64,000 bases of DNA from Zoroaster sp. YZ-2022 (taxonomy: Eukaryota > Echinodermata > Asteroidea > Forcipulatida > Zoroasteridae): positions 85,153,314 to 85,217,313 of the forward strand of contig CM055816.1 of NCBI GenBank assembly GCA_029582265.1. The letters are read 5' to 3'. Numbering within the stretch: the first letter of the stretch is position 1; every line of letters begins with the position of its first letter. Below the pieces are notes generated by a model that saw only the letters and a list, made by a program, of their open reading frames with translations, did no database searches and was not told the origin of the DNA. Position numbers and translations under genes: made by a program. This document shows, one piece after another, positions 63,201-63,811 of the stretch.

Positions 63201-63811
63201 AATAAGGTCTTTTGTTGAGAGCTAACATGCACAGCAGAATCTGTCAATAAAAATCAATATAATGTTAATCTGTAACTAGTTATTGATTATCAGTGATATA
63301 ATAAATAAGGTCTTTTGTTGAGAGCTAACATGCACAGTAGAATCTGTCAATAAAATCAATATAATGTTAATCTATAACTAGTTATTGATTATCAGTGATA
63401 TAATAAATAAGGTCTTTTGTTGAGAGCTAACATGCACAGCAGAATCTGTCAATCAAAATCAATATAATGTTAATCTATAACTAGTTATTGATTATCAGTG
63501 ATATAATAAATGATGTCTATTACCAAGAGCTCAAATACGATGATCGATCATTCCAAGTGGAAAGGTCCTTGTCAAACAGTAATGCTCATGACAGGATAGG
63601 TCTGTGCTTCTCTGTCAGGTATCCTAGCTATGTCAATAACAAACATGTCATATTTTACCTGGTGCTGCTGATTGTATTGATCGTCCTTGTGCTGTGATCC
63701 ACACTGGTGCTCCGTATGCATTGGTTTCCGGCACTTCACAGGTAAAAACAACTCTGCCTCCTAAGGTAGGTACCTGGCCTTCTGGAGTGTCGATTACAAT
63801 GTAACCGTCCA
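9094..63811 (-). CDS. Giant multi-exon Ig/EGF modular extracellular protein gene, interior part (48 exons seen)
   Basis: Forty-eight exons (numbered e1-e48 from high to low coordinate) join to 2,067 codons with no stop. Each has an AG acceptor and GT donor, a length divisible by three, and phase-1 borders on both sides. Domains: 13 Ig, each split over two exons; 21 six-cysteine EGFs spaced C-x3-C-x5-C-x4-C-x-C-x8-C with small variations, the spacing of tenascin, WIF1 and VWDE EGFs; and 2 calcium-binding EGFs at the 3' side. The first Ig half carries Cys and an N-P-V/I-W motif; the second half carries D-x-G-x-Y-x-C, usually followed by x-x-G-P. Family knowledge: such proteins are secreted or cell-surface adhesion, matrix or receptor molecules. 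Inference: this is one gene, since phase, order and strand are continuous. First and last exons, signal peptide and any membrane anchor are not seen. A Tie-like receptor, a VWDE/tenascin-like matrix protein or a hemicentin/fibrillin-like protein are all possible; no kinase is visible, so I give no symbol. Confidence 0.88.
9505..10510. repeat. 84-bp minisatellite, about 12 copies
   Basis: Unit around CCACTCCAAGGTGGGGGCTA at 9,527, 9,611, 9,695, 9,779 and onward. 84 is a multiple of three, which explains long open plus-strand frames. It lies in the e47-e48 intron. Confidence 0.92.
10618..10745 (-). mobile_element. tRNA-Leu-derived SINE, head only
   Basis: Reverse head with GGGATTCAAACCC and the core CTTGCTTAAGGAC; no body. 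Confidence 0.78.
10746..11895. other. Intron e47-e48, unique-looking part
   Basis: No coding exon, clear transposon end or tandem repeat was recognised here apart from a short A-run. Confidence 0.4.
11896..12018 (-). CDS. e47: calcium-binding EGF
   Basis: 123 bp, 41 codons, phase 1-1. Starts DINEC and carries [12 protein letters not shown]. The first is the calcium-ligand motif; the second fits the C-x-N-x4-Y-x-C-x-C Asn-hydroxylation consensus. Donor AAGG|GTAAGT. Confidence 0.94.
12596..12770. mobile_element. MITE (AAGGGACA family), one end missing
   Basis: Matches 24,506-24,714 and 56,506-56,729: CAGTGACTGAAAA palindromic arms, then TTCCATGCCCTGTTGA and a terminal ACTGTCCCTTTAA. Confidence 0.65.
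13144..13503 (+). mobile_element. tRNA-Leu-derived SINE, body type A
   Basis: Head, GTGTCCTTGAGCAAG core, type A body and an ATT tail that ends only 27 bp from the donor of e46. Confidence 0.84.
13530..13625 (-). CDS. e46: EGF module
   Basis: 96 bp, phase 1-1. Encodes [18 protein letters not shown] then PVGFTGPSC. Last tenascin-type EGF before the calcium-binding pair. Confidence 0.91.
13652..13975. mobile_element. Worn MITE related to 56,758-56,956
   Basis: Shares TTTTGATGGATTCAGTACT and neighbouring blocks with the element at 56,758. The ends (ACCCTTACTACCCC, GGATACGGTTAA) are degenerate. Confidence 0.5.
14390..14585 (-). pseudogene. Broken duplicate of EGF exon e45 with 36-bp internal amplification
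   Basis: The segment around [18 protein letters not shown] matches e45, followed by four or five copies of [13 protein letters not shown] encoded by a 36-bp unit. The acceptor of e45 (TTTCTAG) is not preserved here, the frame shifts between copies and the C-terminal EGF half is missing. It is a dead half-exon, not a module. Confidence 0.8.
14598..14699 (-). CDS. e45: EGF module
   Basis: 102 bp, phase 1-1. Encodes [18 protein letters not shown] then AIGFTGDTC. It is the parent of the broken copy at 14,390-14,585. Confidence 0.91.
   Translation of the reverse strand, partial: WAGTIVFHPVTMELHVNRACVYVRLDSQETLVV
15036..15398 (+). mobile_element. tRNA-Leu-derived SINE, body type B
   Basis: Head with GACTCAAGTTCTGG, the anticodon-loop sequence of tRNA-Leu(CAA), then the shared core, then a different body (GATGGGATGTTAAGCCGTAG) and an ATA-rich tail. 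Confidence 0.82.
15444..15542 (-). CDS. e44: EGF module
   Basis: 99 bp, phase 1-1. Encodes [18 protein letters not shown] then [10 protein letters not shown] fragment of it recurs at 15,572-15,622. Confidence 0.91.
15572..15622 (-). repeat. Partial copy of EGF exon e44
   Basis: TCACAGATACCATTATCA and GACACATTCCTTG repeat parts of e44 just upstream of its acceptor. Confidence 0.7.
15634..15975 (+). mobile_element. tRNA-Leu-derived SINE, body type A, diverged
   Basis: Head and core intact; the 3' part has been altered; ends in an ATT-rich tail. Confidence 0.76.
16727..16867 (-). CDS. e43: Ig domain 13, second half
   Basis: 141 bp, phase 1-1. Contains [14 protein letters not shown]. Donor CTGC|GTAAGG, acceptor CAACAG. 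Confidence 0.9.
16950..17205. mobile_element. MITE with AGTGCT...GGTTA inverted ends
   Basis: Left end AGTGCTAGGAGTTACCGGTTA is mirrored by TAACTGGTTAACTGTTCCAGCACT on the right. Similar GGTTAACCGGTTA motifs flank the hairpin at 46,906. Confidence 0.55.
17270..17515. repeat. Dispersed repeat shared with 52,680-52,930
   Basis: Inverse copies share TAATCCCTTAATAGGCCTTTTGTCTG, shown here as positions 17,370-17,396, and neighbouring blocks such as GGAGGGCCAGTTTGGCTGGG. Confidence 0.7.
17544..17911 (+). mobile_element. tRNA-Leu-derived SINE, body type A, best-preserved head
   Basis: GGCCGAGCGGTCTAG, GGACTCAAGTTCTGG and GGGTTCGAATCCC give a nearly complete tRNA-Leu(CAA)-like head; ATT tail present. 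Confidence 0.87.
18016..18180 (-). CDS. e42: Ig domain 13, first half
   Basis: 165 bp, phase 1-1. Encodes ANFLCRLRS and [10 protein letters not shown]. Acceptor TTTATAG. Last Ig domain of the visible gene. Confidence 0.89.
18346..19200. repeat. 22-bp minisatellite, about 39 copies
   Basis: Unit GATTTAAGTAAGAATAATTGCA, very uniform. The right border runs into AAGTAAGACTAATTGTGGTGACACC of a dispersed inverted-repeat element, which carries nearly the same 18 bases. Confidence 0.95.
19842..20000 (+). mobile_element. tRNA-Thr-like SINE head with short body
   Basis: GGTCGAGAGGTTAACACG, an anticodon-loop-like CTAGTAAGCAGGAGGTC and GGGTTCGAATCCCG resemble tRNA-Thr(AGT). Related copies are at 33,676 and 38,030, so this is a repeat rather than a functional tRNA gene. 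Confidence 0.72.
20127..20383. mobile_element. 257-bp MITE with long inverted ends
   Basis: AGGCACCTTCTCAAA at the left and TTTGAGAAGGTGCCT at the right, continued by TATTCCGGGATAA / TTATCCCGGAATA. It sits inside a copy of the GATCGAAACGT-type element. Confidence 0.85.
20581..20679 (-). CDS. e41: EGF module
   Basis: 99 bp, phase 1-1. Encodes [18 protein letters not shown] then ADGFEGNAC. Last of four successive EGFs without Ig. Confidence 0.91.
20727..21137. mobile_element. About 0.4-kb MITE whose end seeded a satellite
   Basis: Inverted ends: ACCAGAAGTCTATTACCTAC...TGAAGTGT on the left mirrored by ACACTTCATGTAGGTAATAG on the right. A partial copy is at 59,650-59,945. An expanded relative occupies 50,584-52,310. 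Confidence 0.82.
21848..21946 (-). CDS. e40: EGF module
   Basis: 99 bp, phase 1-1. Encodes [18 protein letters not shown] then [10 protein letters not shown] fragment of it is repeated upstream at about 21,980-22,025. Confidence 0.91.
21980..22212. repeat. Fragment of EGF exon e40 plus an inverted repeat element
   Basis: 21,980-22,025 repeats part of e40. From 22,025 an element with inverse arms around CATCCTGTTTTGGTTTAG and CTAAACCAAAACAGGATG follows; a relative lies at 29,100-29,372. Confidence 0.65.
22768..23136 (-). mobile_element. tRNA-Leu-derived SINE, body type A, full length
   Basis: Starts with an ATA/AAT tail on the plus strand; head and B box (GATTCGAACCC) at the high end. Confidence 0.85.
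23390..23646. mobile_element. TTAA-flanked MITE, GTCAAAA family
   Basis: TTAACCCTCC at the left, GGAGGGTTAA at the right. Interior rich in CATTTTGACC and CAGTTTTTGAC motifs. TTAA flanks and CCC-starting ends are the hallmarks of piggyBac-type elements. Confidence 0.78.
23822..23920 (-). CDS. e39: EGF module
   Basis: 99 bp, phase 1-1. Encodes [18 protein letters not shown] then MAEFEGVSC. Donor CAAAA|GTATGT. Confidence 0.9.
24028..24332. repeat. 15-bp minisatellite, about 20 copies
   Basis: Unit ACAATCGTGTAATAC, with an ACATTCG variant. The length is a multiple of three, so all minus-strand frames stay open. Confidence 0.95.
24506..24714. mobile_element. MITE, AAGGGACA family
   Basis: TTAAAAGGACAATATTGTCACGATC at 24,506-24,530 is mirrored by GATCATGACGATACTGTCCCTTTA at the other end. 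Confidence 0.72.
24983..25087 (-). CDS. e38: EGF module
   Basis: 105 bp, phase 1-1. Encodes [18 protein letters not shown] then PPAYTGQFC. Weak donor CATTG|GTTTGT. A partial copy of its 5' part lies at 25,118-25,182. Confidence 0.9.
25118..25200 (-). repeat. Partial copy of EGF exon e38 including its acceptor
   Basis: A near-perfect repeat of about 25,029-25,110, offset 89 bp. It keeps the acceptor-like CTTATCAG but lacks the exon's 3' part. Confidence 0.88.
25391..25531 (-). CDS. e37: Ig domain 12, second half
   Basis: 141 bp, phase 1-1. Begins GDGTRIFVE and contains [14 protein letters not shown]; Ser replaces the Pro of the usual GP. Confidence 0.92.
25740..25882. repeat. Half of a CCCTAA-type MITE, shared with 32,800-32,934
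   Basis: Both regions share CATGTACATGTATCACAGATTAG and GAAGGATTTTGGAGGATTCAGG blocks. Here it ends GGAGTTAGGGTTAA, 20 bp from the donor of e36. Confidence 0.7.
25903..26145 (-). CDS. e36: fused EGF + first half of Ig domain 12
   Basis: 243 bp, 81 codons, phase 1-1. A whole EGF ([27 protein letters not shown]) runs straight into an Ig first half ([17 protein letters not shown]). Everywhere else an intron sits at this border. Confidence 0.9.
26325..26632 (+). mobile_element. tRNA-Leu-derived SINE, body type C
   Basis: Same head and GTGTCCTTGAGCAAGG core as the other SINEs. The body is different: CCTGCGATGGACTGGCATCC, then CATCCAGGGGGAATGG, a motif resembling widespread V-SINE-like bodies (established by general resemblance only). 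Confidence 0.78.
26833..27854. mobile_element. 1.02-kb DNA element with 27-bp perfect inverted ends
   Basis: The ends TACCGTAATTTCCGGAATAT... are perfect inverse copies, continued by repeated subterminal GTATAAGCCGCA blocks at both sides. TA at both borders may be the target duplication. No transposase is recognised inside. Confidence 0.88.
28102..28200 (-). CDS. e35: EGF module
   Basis: 99 bp, phase 1-1. Encodes [18 protein letters not shown] then PDGYTGGYC. Confidence 0.92.
28253..28574. mobile_element. MITE with GGAGGGCCAA...AGCCAAGCCT ends
   Basis: Left: CATGGTACAGCCAAGCCTTT. Right: AAAGGCTTGGCTGTGCCATG. Relatives at 41,291-41,643 and, partial, 57,362-57,545. Confidence 0.82.
28590..28720. 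mobile_element. Copy of the GTGACACCATG inverted element
   Basis: GTAGCTTTGCACAGTGAAAAAGG at 28,590-28,612, then TGTGACACCATGTAG and a worn GATCAACGTTTC core. Confidence 0.6.
29100..29372. mobile_element. Inverted element related to 22,025-22,212
   Basis: Arms around CATCCCGTTTTGGTT and AAATCAAAACAGGATG, with a central ATTGATC...GAGATCAATGCATCG part. Confidence 0.6.
29429..29699. mobile_element. TTAA-flanked MITE next to the e34 donor
   Basis: TTAACCCTTACCCCCTAGG at the left, GGTTAGGGTTAA at the right. The interior matches 54,648-54,899 in inverse orientation (for example AATCCTCCAAAATCC). Confidence 0.8.
29713..29856 (-). CDS. e34: Ig domain 11, second half
   Basis: 144 bp, phase 1-1. Contains [14 protein letters not shown] and an N-F-T sequon. 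A TTAA-flanked MITE lies 13 bp beyond the donor. Its 5' half is duplicated upstream (29,875-30,215). Confidence 0.88.
29875..30215 (-). repeat. Partial tandem copies of Ig exon e34 (5' half) and its acceptor
   Basis: GGATCACAAGGGTGT...GGATTACGCTCAGTGTAC is repeated twice upstream of the exon, with a GTGGATCCTAG microsatellite (30,090-30,150). Confidence 0.85.
30312..30470 (-). CDS. e33: Ig domain 11, first half
   Basis: 159 bp, phase 1-1. Encodes LVFLCQTYG and NPVWRYPDH. Acceptor TATACAG. The 17-bp minisatellite fills the intron before it. Confidence 0.9.
30500..31575. repeat. 17-bp minisatellite, about 55 copies, degenerate at its right end
   Basis: Unit AGATAGACACAAAATAC with TATAGATAG and GAGATAG variants. 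17 is not a multiple of three and no phase meets a stop, so all three minus frames stay open for hundreds of codons. Confidence 0.95.
31722..31820 (-). CDS. e32: EGF module
   Basis: 99 bp, phase 1-1. Encodes [18 protein letters not shown] then VTYFIGKYC. The donor is the weak form AGAG|GTTTGT. Confidence 0.9.
31885..32375. repeat. Degenerate tandem repeat grown from the 3' end of exon e31
   Basis: Blocks GACCTTGAACTCACCATAGTG and GACCTTCAACTCACCACAGAC alternate. They match the donor side of e31 and its following intron. Confidence 0.8.
32376..32516 (-). CDS. e31: Ig domain 10, second half
   Basis: 141 bp, phase 1-1. Contains [14 protein letters not shown]. Donor TATG|GTGAGT. The tandem repeat at 31,885-32,375 is built partly from degenerate copies of this exon end. 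Confidence 0.9.
32568..32934. mobile_element. TTAA-flanked composite of CCCTAA-type MITE
   Basis: Starts TTAACCCTAAACTCCCC and ends GGGAGTGAAGGTTAA. It contains an internal duplication of GCTAAAGTGAAGGATTT at 32,606 and 32,653. Confidence 0.65.
33408..33566 (-). CDS. e30: Ig domain 10, first half
   Basis: 159 bp, phase 1-1. Encodes SAFLCYTEG and DLIWKDPSG. Antisense to a long chance open frame on the plus strand. Confidence 0.9.
33676..33850 (-). mobile_element. tRNA-Thr-like SINE
   Basis: Reverse copy of the 19,842 type: GGCGGGATTCAAACTC and GACCTCCTGCTTACTAG. Confidence 0.7.
34162..34260 (-). CDS. e29: EGF module
   Basis: 99 bp, phase 1-1, using acceptor CTTAG. A second AG six bases further in (high end 34,254) would give 93 bp, also in frame. 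I chose 99 because most EGF exons here are 99. Encodes [18 protein letters not shown] then ARGFYGDLC. Confidence 0.9.
34299..34640 (-). repeat. Two fragments of EGF exon e29 in its upstream intron
   Basis: About 34,299-34,325 and 34,588-34,640 repeat pieces such as GACACAGACACATTCTGTT. A plain stretch lies between them. Confidence 0.7.
34683..35044 (+). mobile_element. tRNA-Leu-derived SINE, body type A, full length
   Basis: GGTCGAGCGGTTTAGTGC head, GTGTCCTTGAGCAAG core, GGGAGCTGAGATGGTTTCAG body and ATT tail. Confidence 0.85.
35109..35204 (-). CDS. e28: EGF module
   Basis: 96 bp, phase 1-1. Encodes [17 protein letters not shown], one residue short between Cys2 and Cys3, then QDGFTGEYC. Confidence 0.9.
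35440..35855. repeat. 80-bp tandem repeat, about 5 copies
   Basis: CAGTCTGGAGATCACTGGAA at 35,521, 35,601 and 35,681, with older copies at both sides. Confidence 0.9.
36391..36531 (-). CDS. e27: Ig domain 9, second half
   Basis: 141 bp, phase 1-1. Contains [13 protein letters not shown]; Asp takes the place of the usual Gly. Donor CAAA|GTAAGG. Confidence 0.88.
36557..36720. repeat. 34-bp tandem repeat, about 5 copies
   Basis: ACTTCATCAATATCA at 36,557, 36,591 and onward, filling most of the intron that splits Ig domain 9. Confidence 0.9.
36758..36916 (-). CDS. e26: Ig domain 9, first half, with RGD
   Basis: 159 bp, phase 1-1. Encodes VTFMCVTSG and NPDWLTRNG. An Arg-Gly-Asp tripeptide is encoded at 36,873-36,881, before the first cysteine. 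Confidence 0.9.
37340..37470. repeat. Short tandem duplication
   Basis: GTAGAAGCATTTTGGCCACTACC is present twice, at 37,339 and 37,412. The preceding 37,030-37,290 resembles a worn SINE-type body (GGGACCTACAGCTTTATGTCC) with a poly-C run. Confidence 0.75.
38030..38155 (-). mobile_element. tRNA-Thr-like SINE
   Basis: GGTGGGATTCGAACC and CTTCTTGCTTACTAGTGC identify the reverse head. It ends 40 bp from the donor of e25. Confidence 0.7.
38196..38300 (-). CDS. e25: EGF module
   Basis: 105 bp, phase 1-1. Encodes [13 protein letters not shown], with one extra residue between Cys1 and Cys2, then SAEYQGDFC. First EGF without its own Ig; the regular triplet pattern stops here. A 1.55-kb satellite fills the intron before it. 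Confidence 0.9.
38318..39868. repeat. 32-bp AT-rich satellite, about 48 copies
   Basis: Dimer of GAATATAGAATATACT and CAACATAGAATATACT. Occasional half-unit slips add or lose 16 bp. It begins 18 bp from the acceptor of e25. Confidence 0.96.
40143..40241 (-). CDS. e24: EGF module
   Basis: 99 bp, phase 1-1. Encodes [18 protein letters not shown] then PEPFTGDLC. Closes the eighth and last regular triplet. Confidence 0.92.
40734..41094 (-). mobile_element. tRNA-Leu-derived SINE, body type A, full length
   Basis: AAT-repeat tail at the low end, head with GGGATTCGAACCC and CTAGACCGCTCGGCC at the high end. Confidence 0.87.
41291..41643. mobile_element. MITE, GGAGGGC...AGCCAAGCCT family
   Basis: CATGGTACAGCCAAGCCTTC at the left, AAGGCTTGGCTGTACCATG at the right. 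Confidence 0.82.
41792..41929 (-). CDS. e23: Ig domain 8, second half
   Basis: 138 bp, phase 1-1. Contains [13 protein letters not shown]. Acceptor GTTGCAG, donor CTAG|GTAAGC. Confidence 0.9.
41999..42276 (-). repeat. 95-bp tandem copies of the 3' end and donor of Ig exon e22
   Basis: CTAATCCCC at 41,999, 42,093, 42,188 and 42,283. The copies include ACTTACCCAG, the donor of e22, and about 60 bp of its coding sequence. Confidence 0.92.
42277..42435 (-). CDS. e22: Ig domain 8, first half
   Basis: 159 bp, phase 1-1. Encodes YSVECDIVG and TPEWIGPMD; Glu replaces the usual Val/Ile before Trp. Its 3' end and donor are repeated about three times downstream with a 95-bp period. Confidence 0.87.
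42693..42791 (-). CDS. e21: EGF module
   Basis: 99 bp, phase 1-1. Encodes [18 protein letters not shown] then QERFVGQFC. Closes the seventh triplet. Confidence 0.92.
43150..43240. other. Short end of a possible dispersed repeat
   Basis: TTCCCTAAATTGTTTTG and TTGTTTTGAGTAGTATATATA mirror CTACTCAAAACAATTTAGGG at 42,922, giving a 42,905-43,220 element with inverted ends. Confidence 0.6.
43258..43530 (-). repeat. Two truncated copies of the 3' half of Ig exon e20
   Basis: Each copy keeps the Cys-containing F strand (YNCEAGPQ and YTCKAGPQ) and a GT donor, but begins in a TATATC microsatellite and has no clear acceptor. Confidence 0.88.
43531..43668 (-). CDS. e20: Ig domain 7, second half
   Basis: 138 bp, phase 1-1. 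Contains [15 protein letters not shown]. Donor TATG|GTAAGA. Two truncated copies of its 3' half, each with a donor, follow at 43,391-43,460 and 43,258-43,330. Confidence 0.9.
44241..44399 (-). CDS. e19: Ig domain 7, first half
   Basis: 159 bp, phase 1-1. Encodes VSYLCEAAG and HPIWYNQYG, with an N-V-T sequon near the start. Confidence 0.9.
44467..44753. mobile_element. MITE, GTCAAAA family
   Basis: TTAACCCTCCTACTACAAGGG, positions 44,467-44,487, mirrored by GTAGGAGGGATAA. Confidence 0.78.
45030..45390. repeat. 121-bp tandem repeat, 3 copies
   Basis: ACCATGCAGGAATGAACC at 45,042 and 45,163, and a variant at 45,285. Confidence 0.9.
45537..45916. mobile_element. TTAA-flanked CCCTAA MITE with internal 50-bp tandem repeat
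   Basis: TTAACCCTAACCCC at the left and GGTTAGGGTTAA at the right. TGAGTTTATG recurs every 50 bp between 45,580 and 45,780. Confidence 0.75.
45991..46089 (-). CDS. e18: EGF module
   Basis: 99 bp, phase 1-1. Encodes [18 protein letters not shown] then PDGYSGDFC. Closes the sixth triplet. Confidence 0.92.
46906..47365. repeat. Near-perfect long hairpin (inverted repeat), about 220-bp arms
   Basis: ATAAAGGGGGCCACTTTC...GTCACGTTAGCAGTTTTTC on the left is mirrored by GAAAAACTGCTAACGTGAC...GTGGCCCCCTTTATTG on the right. The loop is a ACGGAAAAAGT palindrome near 47,125. Probably a foldback transposon. Confidence 0.88.
47510..47644 (-). CDS. e17: Ig domain 6, second half
   Basis: 135 bp, phase 1-1, the shortest second half. 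Contains [14 protein letters not shown] long hairpin element ends about 145 bp beyond its donor. Confidence 0.9.
48172..48336 (-). CDS. e16: Ig domain 6, first half
   Basis: 165 bp, phase 1-1, tied with e42 as the longest separate Ig first half. Encodes [10 protein letters not shown] (an N-x-T sequon next to the Cys) and NPVWRDESG. Confidence 0.9.
48719..49037. mobile_element. MITE, GTCAAAA family
   Basis: ATCCCTCCTATTACTGCAAGGG at 48,722-48,743, mirrored by ACAGTAGGAGGGTTAA. Confidence 0.76.
49263..49361 (-). CDS. e15: EGF module
   Basis: 99 bp, phase 1-1. Encodes [18 protein letters not shown] then ISGYAGESC. Acceptor TGTACAG, donor CCAG|GTAATA. Closes the fifth triplet. Confidence 0.92.
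49733..49966 (-). mobile_element. tRNA-Leu-derived SINE, partial body A
   Basis: Core CTTGCTCAAGGACACAAG and head with ATTCGAACCC and CTAGACCGCTTGG. Confidence 0.78.
50220..50480. repeat. About 125-bp direct duplication
   Basis: GTGTAACGAGGTATA...GGGTTTCTTGTGGTAGGA...CACCTGTTCTATCTTACC occurs twice, at about 50,275 and 50,388. Confidence 0.8.
50668..50800. repeat. 33-bp GC-rich tandem repeat, 4 copies
   Basis: GCTCCCCCTGCCCGGCCTGC with GTGGGGCATCAT. It lies inside the relative of the 20,727 MITE, which has one related copy (CATAATGCCCCACAGC). Confidence 0.92.
51045..52300. repeat. 64-bp satellite, about 20 copies, seeded by a MITE end
   Basis: Unit contains GTGGACTAGGTTATGTACAC, GCGGCACACTTCATGTAGG and TAATAGACTTCTGGTACT. 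The same sequence is the terminal inverted repeat of the element at 20,727. The array stops about 20 bp short of the e14 donor. Confidence 0.94.
52320..52457 (-). CDS. e14: Ig domain 5, second half
   Basis: 138 bp, phase 1-1. Contains [14 protein letters not shown]. Donor AGGA|GTAAGT. A 1.25-kb 64-bp satellite array starts about 20 bp past this donor. Confidence 0.9.
52680..52930. repeat. Dispersed repeat, inverse of 17,270-17,515
   Basis: Shares CCAGCCAAACTGGCCCTCC and AGGCCTATTAAGGGATTAC. A small AGGATTAGAGG triplication is inside. Confidence 0.7.
53240..53454 (-). mobile_element. tRNA-Leu-derived SINE, body type B
   Basis: TTAACGTCTCATCC in the body, CTTGCTCAAGGA core, and head with AGGTTCAAACCC. 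Confidence 0.76.
53566..53724 (-). CDS. e13: Ig domain 5, first half
   Basis: 159 bp, phase 1-1. Encodes MRILCEIR and [10 protein letters not shown]. Acceptor TTTACAG. A SINE lies about 110 bp beyond the donor. Confidence 0.9.
54453..54551 (-). CDS. e12: EGF module
   Basis: 99 bp, phase 1-1. Encodes [18 protein letters not shown] then PNNYDGAFC. Donor ATCA|GTGAGT. Closes the fourth triplet. Confidence 0.92.
54648..54899. mobile_element. TTAA-flanked MITE, inverse relative of 29,429-29,699
   Basis: TTAACCCTTACAACCCC at the left, CTAGGGGGTTAGGGTTAA at the right. Confidence 0.8.
55128..55299 (-). repeat. Two tandem copies of the 3' end and donor of Ig exon e11
   Basis: CCCACAATGCAACTGC and TTTTACCTCT(G/T)A recur twice below the true exon end. 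They encode the same CSCIVGLN-like remnant. Confidence 0.9.
55300..55443 (-). CDS. e11: Ig domain 4, second half
   Basis: 144 bp, phase 1-1. Contains [11 protein letters not shown] followed by VN rather than the usual GP. Its 3' end and donor are copied twice more downstream (55,128-55,299). Confidence 0.9.
55505..55660. mobile_element. GTGACACCATG inverted element copy
   Basis: GTAGCTTTACACGGTG, then GGTGACACCATGTG, then AAGTTTCGATCAGTATGCTCTG. Confidence 0.65.
56040..56294 (-). repeat. Two to three tandem copies of the 3' end and donor of Ig exon e10
   Basis: ACTTACCTTCATCCTGGTC and GGGTTGCCATAGTTACT repeat below the exon. Copies keep the donor GTAAGT. Confidence 0.9.
56295..56450 (-). 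CDS. e10: Ig domain 4, first half
   Basis: 156 bp, phase 1-1. Encodes VNFVCSVP and [10 protein letters not shown]. Its 3' end and donor (AAG|GTAAGTC) are repeated two to three times in the following intron (56,040-56,294). Confidence 0.9.
56506..56729. mobile_element. TTAA-flanked MITE, AAGGGACA family, intact
   Basis: TTAAAGGGACACTATC at the left, GATATTGTCCTTTTAA at the right; internal CAGTGACTGAAA/TTTCAGTCACTG hairpin. Confidence 0.78.
56758..56956. mobile_element. TTAA-flanked CCCTAA MITE next to the e9 donor
   Basis: TTAACCCTAAACAGTAGG at the left, GGGTTTAGGGTTAA at the right; ends 20 bp from e9. Confidence 0.75.
56977..57075 (-). CDS. e9: EGF module
   Basis: 99 bp, phase 1-1. Encodes [18 protein letters not shown] then [14 protein letters not shown]-flanked MITE ends 20 bp from the donor. 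Closes the third triplet. Confidence 0.93.
57362..57545. mobile_element. Partial MITE, AGCCAAGCCT family
   Basis: Shares CCAGGCCCAGGCTACCTG and AGTAGAGCTCATTATAATGG with 41,291-41,643; the right half is replaced by an AGCTTGCAAGCTTG-rich stretch (57,545-57,710). Confidence 0.68.
57852..57992 (-). CDS. e8: Ig domain 3, second half
   Basis: 141 bp, phase 1-1. Begins DGSSRIFTE and contains [14 protein letters not shown] degraded copy of its middle lies just upstream at about 58,037-58,095. Confidence 0.92.
58037..58095 (-). repeat. Worn fragment of Ig exon e8
   Basis: ATGTCCCGCTGTCATTAATATC and GGTTTCTCATGATTAG repeat about 57,900-57,950. Confidence 0.72.
58292..58438 (-). CDS. e7: Ig domain 3, first half
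   Basis: 147 bp, phase 1-1. Encodes AEFTCKID and [10 protein letters not shown]. Acceptor ATTTCAG, donor CAAG|GTAAAC. Confidence 0.9.
58590..58910. mobile_element. Complete GATCGAAACGT inverted element
   Basis: AGTAAAGACTGTTTGCGGTGACACC and the CTCAGTTGAGTAGTAATTA block at 58,597-58,655 face GATCGAAACGTCGAG and CACATGGTGTCACTGCAATTAG at 58,797-58,884, giving both arms. Confidence 0.75.
59493..59591 (-). CDS. e6: EGF module
   Basis: 99 bp, phase 1-1. Encodes [18 protein letters not shown] then PSGFKGPYC. Closes the second triplet. Confidence 0.93.
59650..59945. mobile_element. One end of the 20,727-type MITE
   Basis: ACCAGAAGTAAATTACCTAC, TAGTCCATGGCATAGTACTCC and CTCAAAAAGAAGCAGTGTAG match 20,731-20,880. 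Confidence 0.75.
60155..60575 (-). repeat. 81-bp minisatellite, about 5 copies, inverse of 7,510-7,815
   Basis: TACCTTCCC starts at 60,155, 60,240, 60,319, 60,400, 60,481 and 60,562. Same unit as 7,510-7,815 but 52 kb away and in opposite orientation; it ends about 30 bp from the e5 donor. Confidence 0.92.
60605..60745 (-). CDS. e5: Ig domain 2, second half
   Basis: 141 bp, phase 1-1. Begins DGSNRVYSE and contains [14 protein letters not shown]. Donor CTGG|GTAAGA. The intron before it carries a 38-bp minisatellite (61,000-61,380). Confidence 0.92.
61000..61380. repeat. 38-bp minisatellite, about 10 copies
   Basis: Unit GGTTAATATGGTTCAGGGAG plus AACCATGGGGACTTCACA. It contains an imperfect GGTTC...GAACC hairpin. 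Confidence 0.94.
62081..62233 (-). CDS. e4: Ig domain 2, first half
   Basis: 153 bp, phase 1-1. Encodes ITFLCLVP and NPVWLKPDG; an N-x-T sequon (HNIT) precedes the cysteine. Starts with an EGQVP stretch similar to e1, showing recent common origin. Confidence 0.9.
62505..62765. repeat. 43-bp minisatellite, about 6 copies
   Basis: TACCCAAACCAACCCAACCA at 62,521, 62,564 and 62,607, ending about 15 bp from e3. Confidence 0.93.
62781..62879 (-). CDS. e3: EGF module
   Basis: 99 bp, 33 codons, phase 1-1. Six cysteines in [18 protein letters not shown] plus a final Cys. Acceptor TTTCAG, donor ATAG|GTGAGT. It closes the first Ig-Ig-EGF exon triplet. Confidence 0.92.
62998..63138 (-). CDS. e2: Ig domain 1, second half
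   Basis: 141 bp, phase 1-1. Encodes the F-strand motif EDLASYTC followed by VVGP, completing the Ig fold begun in e1. Donor GCAG|GTATGT. The acceptor side is tandemly duplicated in the upstream intron (63,139-63,520). Confidence 0.9.
63139..63520 (-). repeat. 102-bp tandem copies of the acceptor and 5' end of Ig exon e2
   Basis: AGCAGAATCTGTCAAT at 63,131, 63,233, 63,336 (variant) and 63,438. Each copy keeps the TTGACAG acceptor and about 30 bp of exon before running into intron sequence. Confidence 0.92.
63659..63811 (-). CDS. e1: Ig domain 1, first half
   Basis: 153 bp, phase 1-1. Encodes a strand-B cysteine (VFTCEV) and the core tryptophan (APVWIT), ending in a Gly split by the donor (CCAG|GTAAAA). 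First exon visible; the upstream part of the gene lies beyond the window. Confidence 0.88.
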
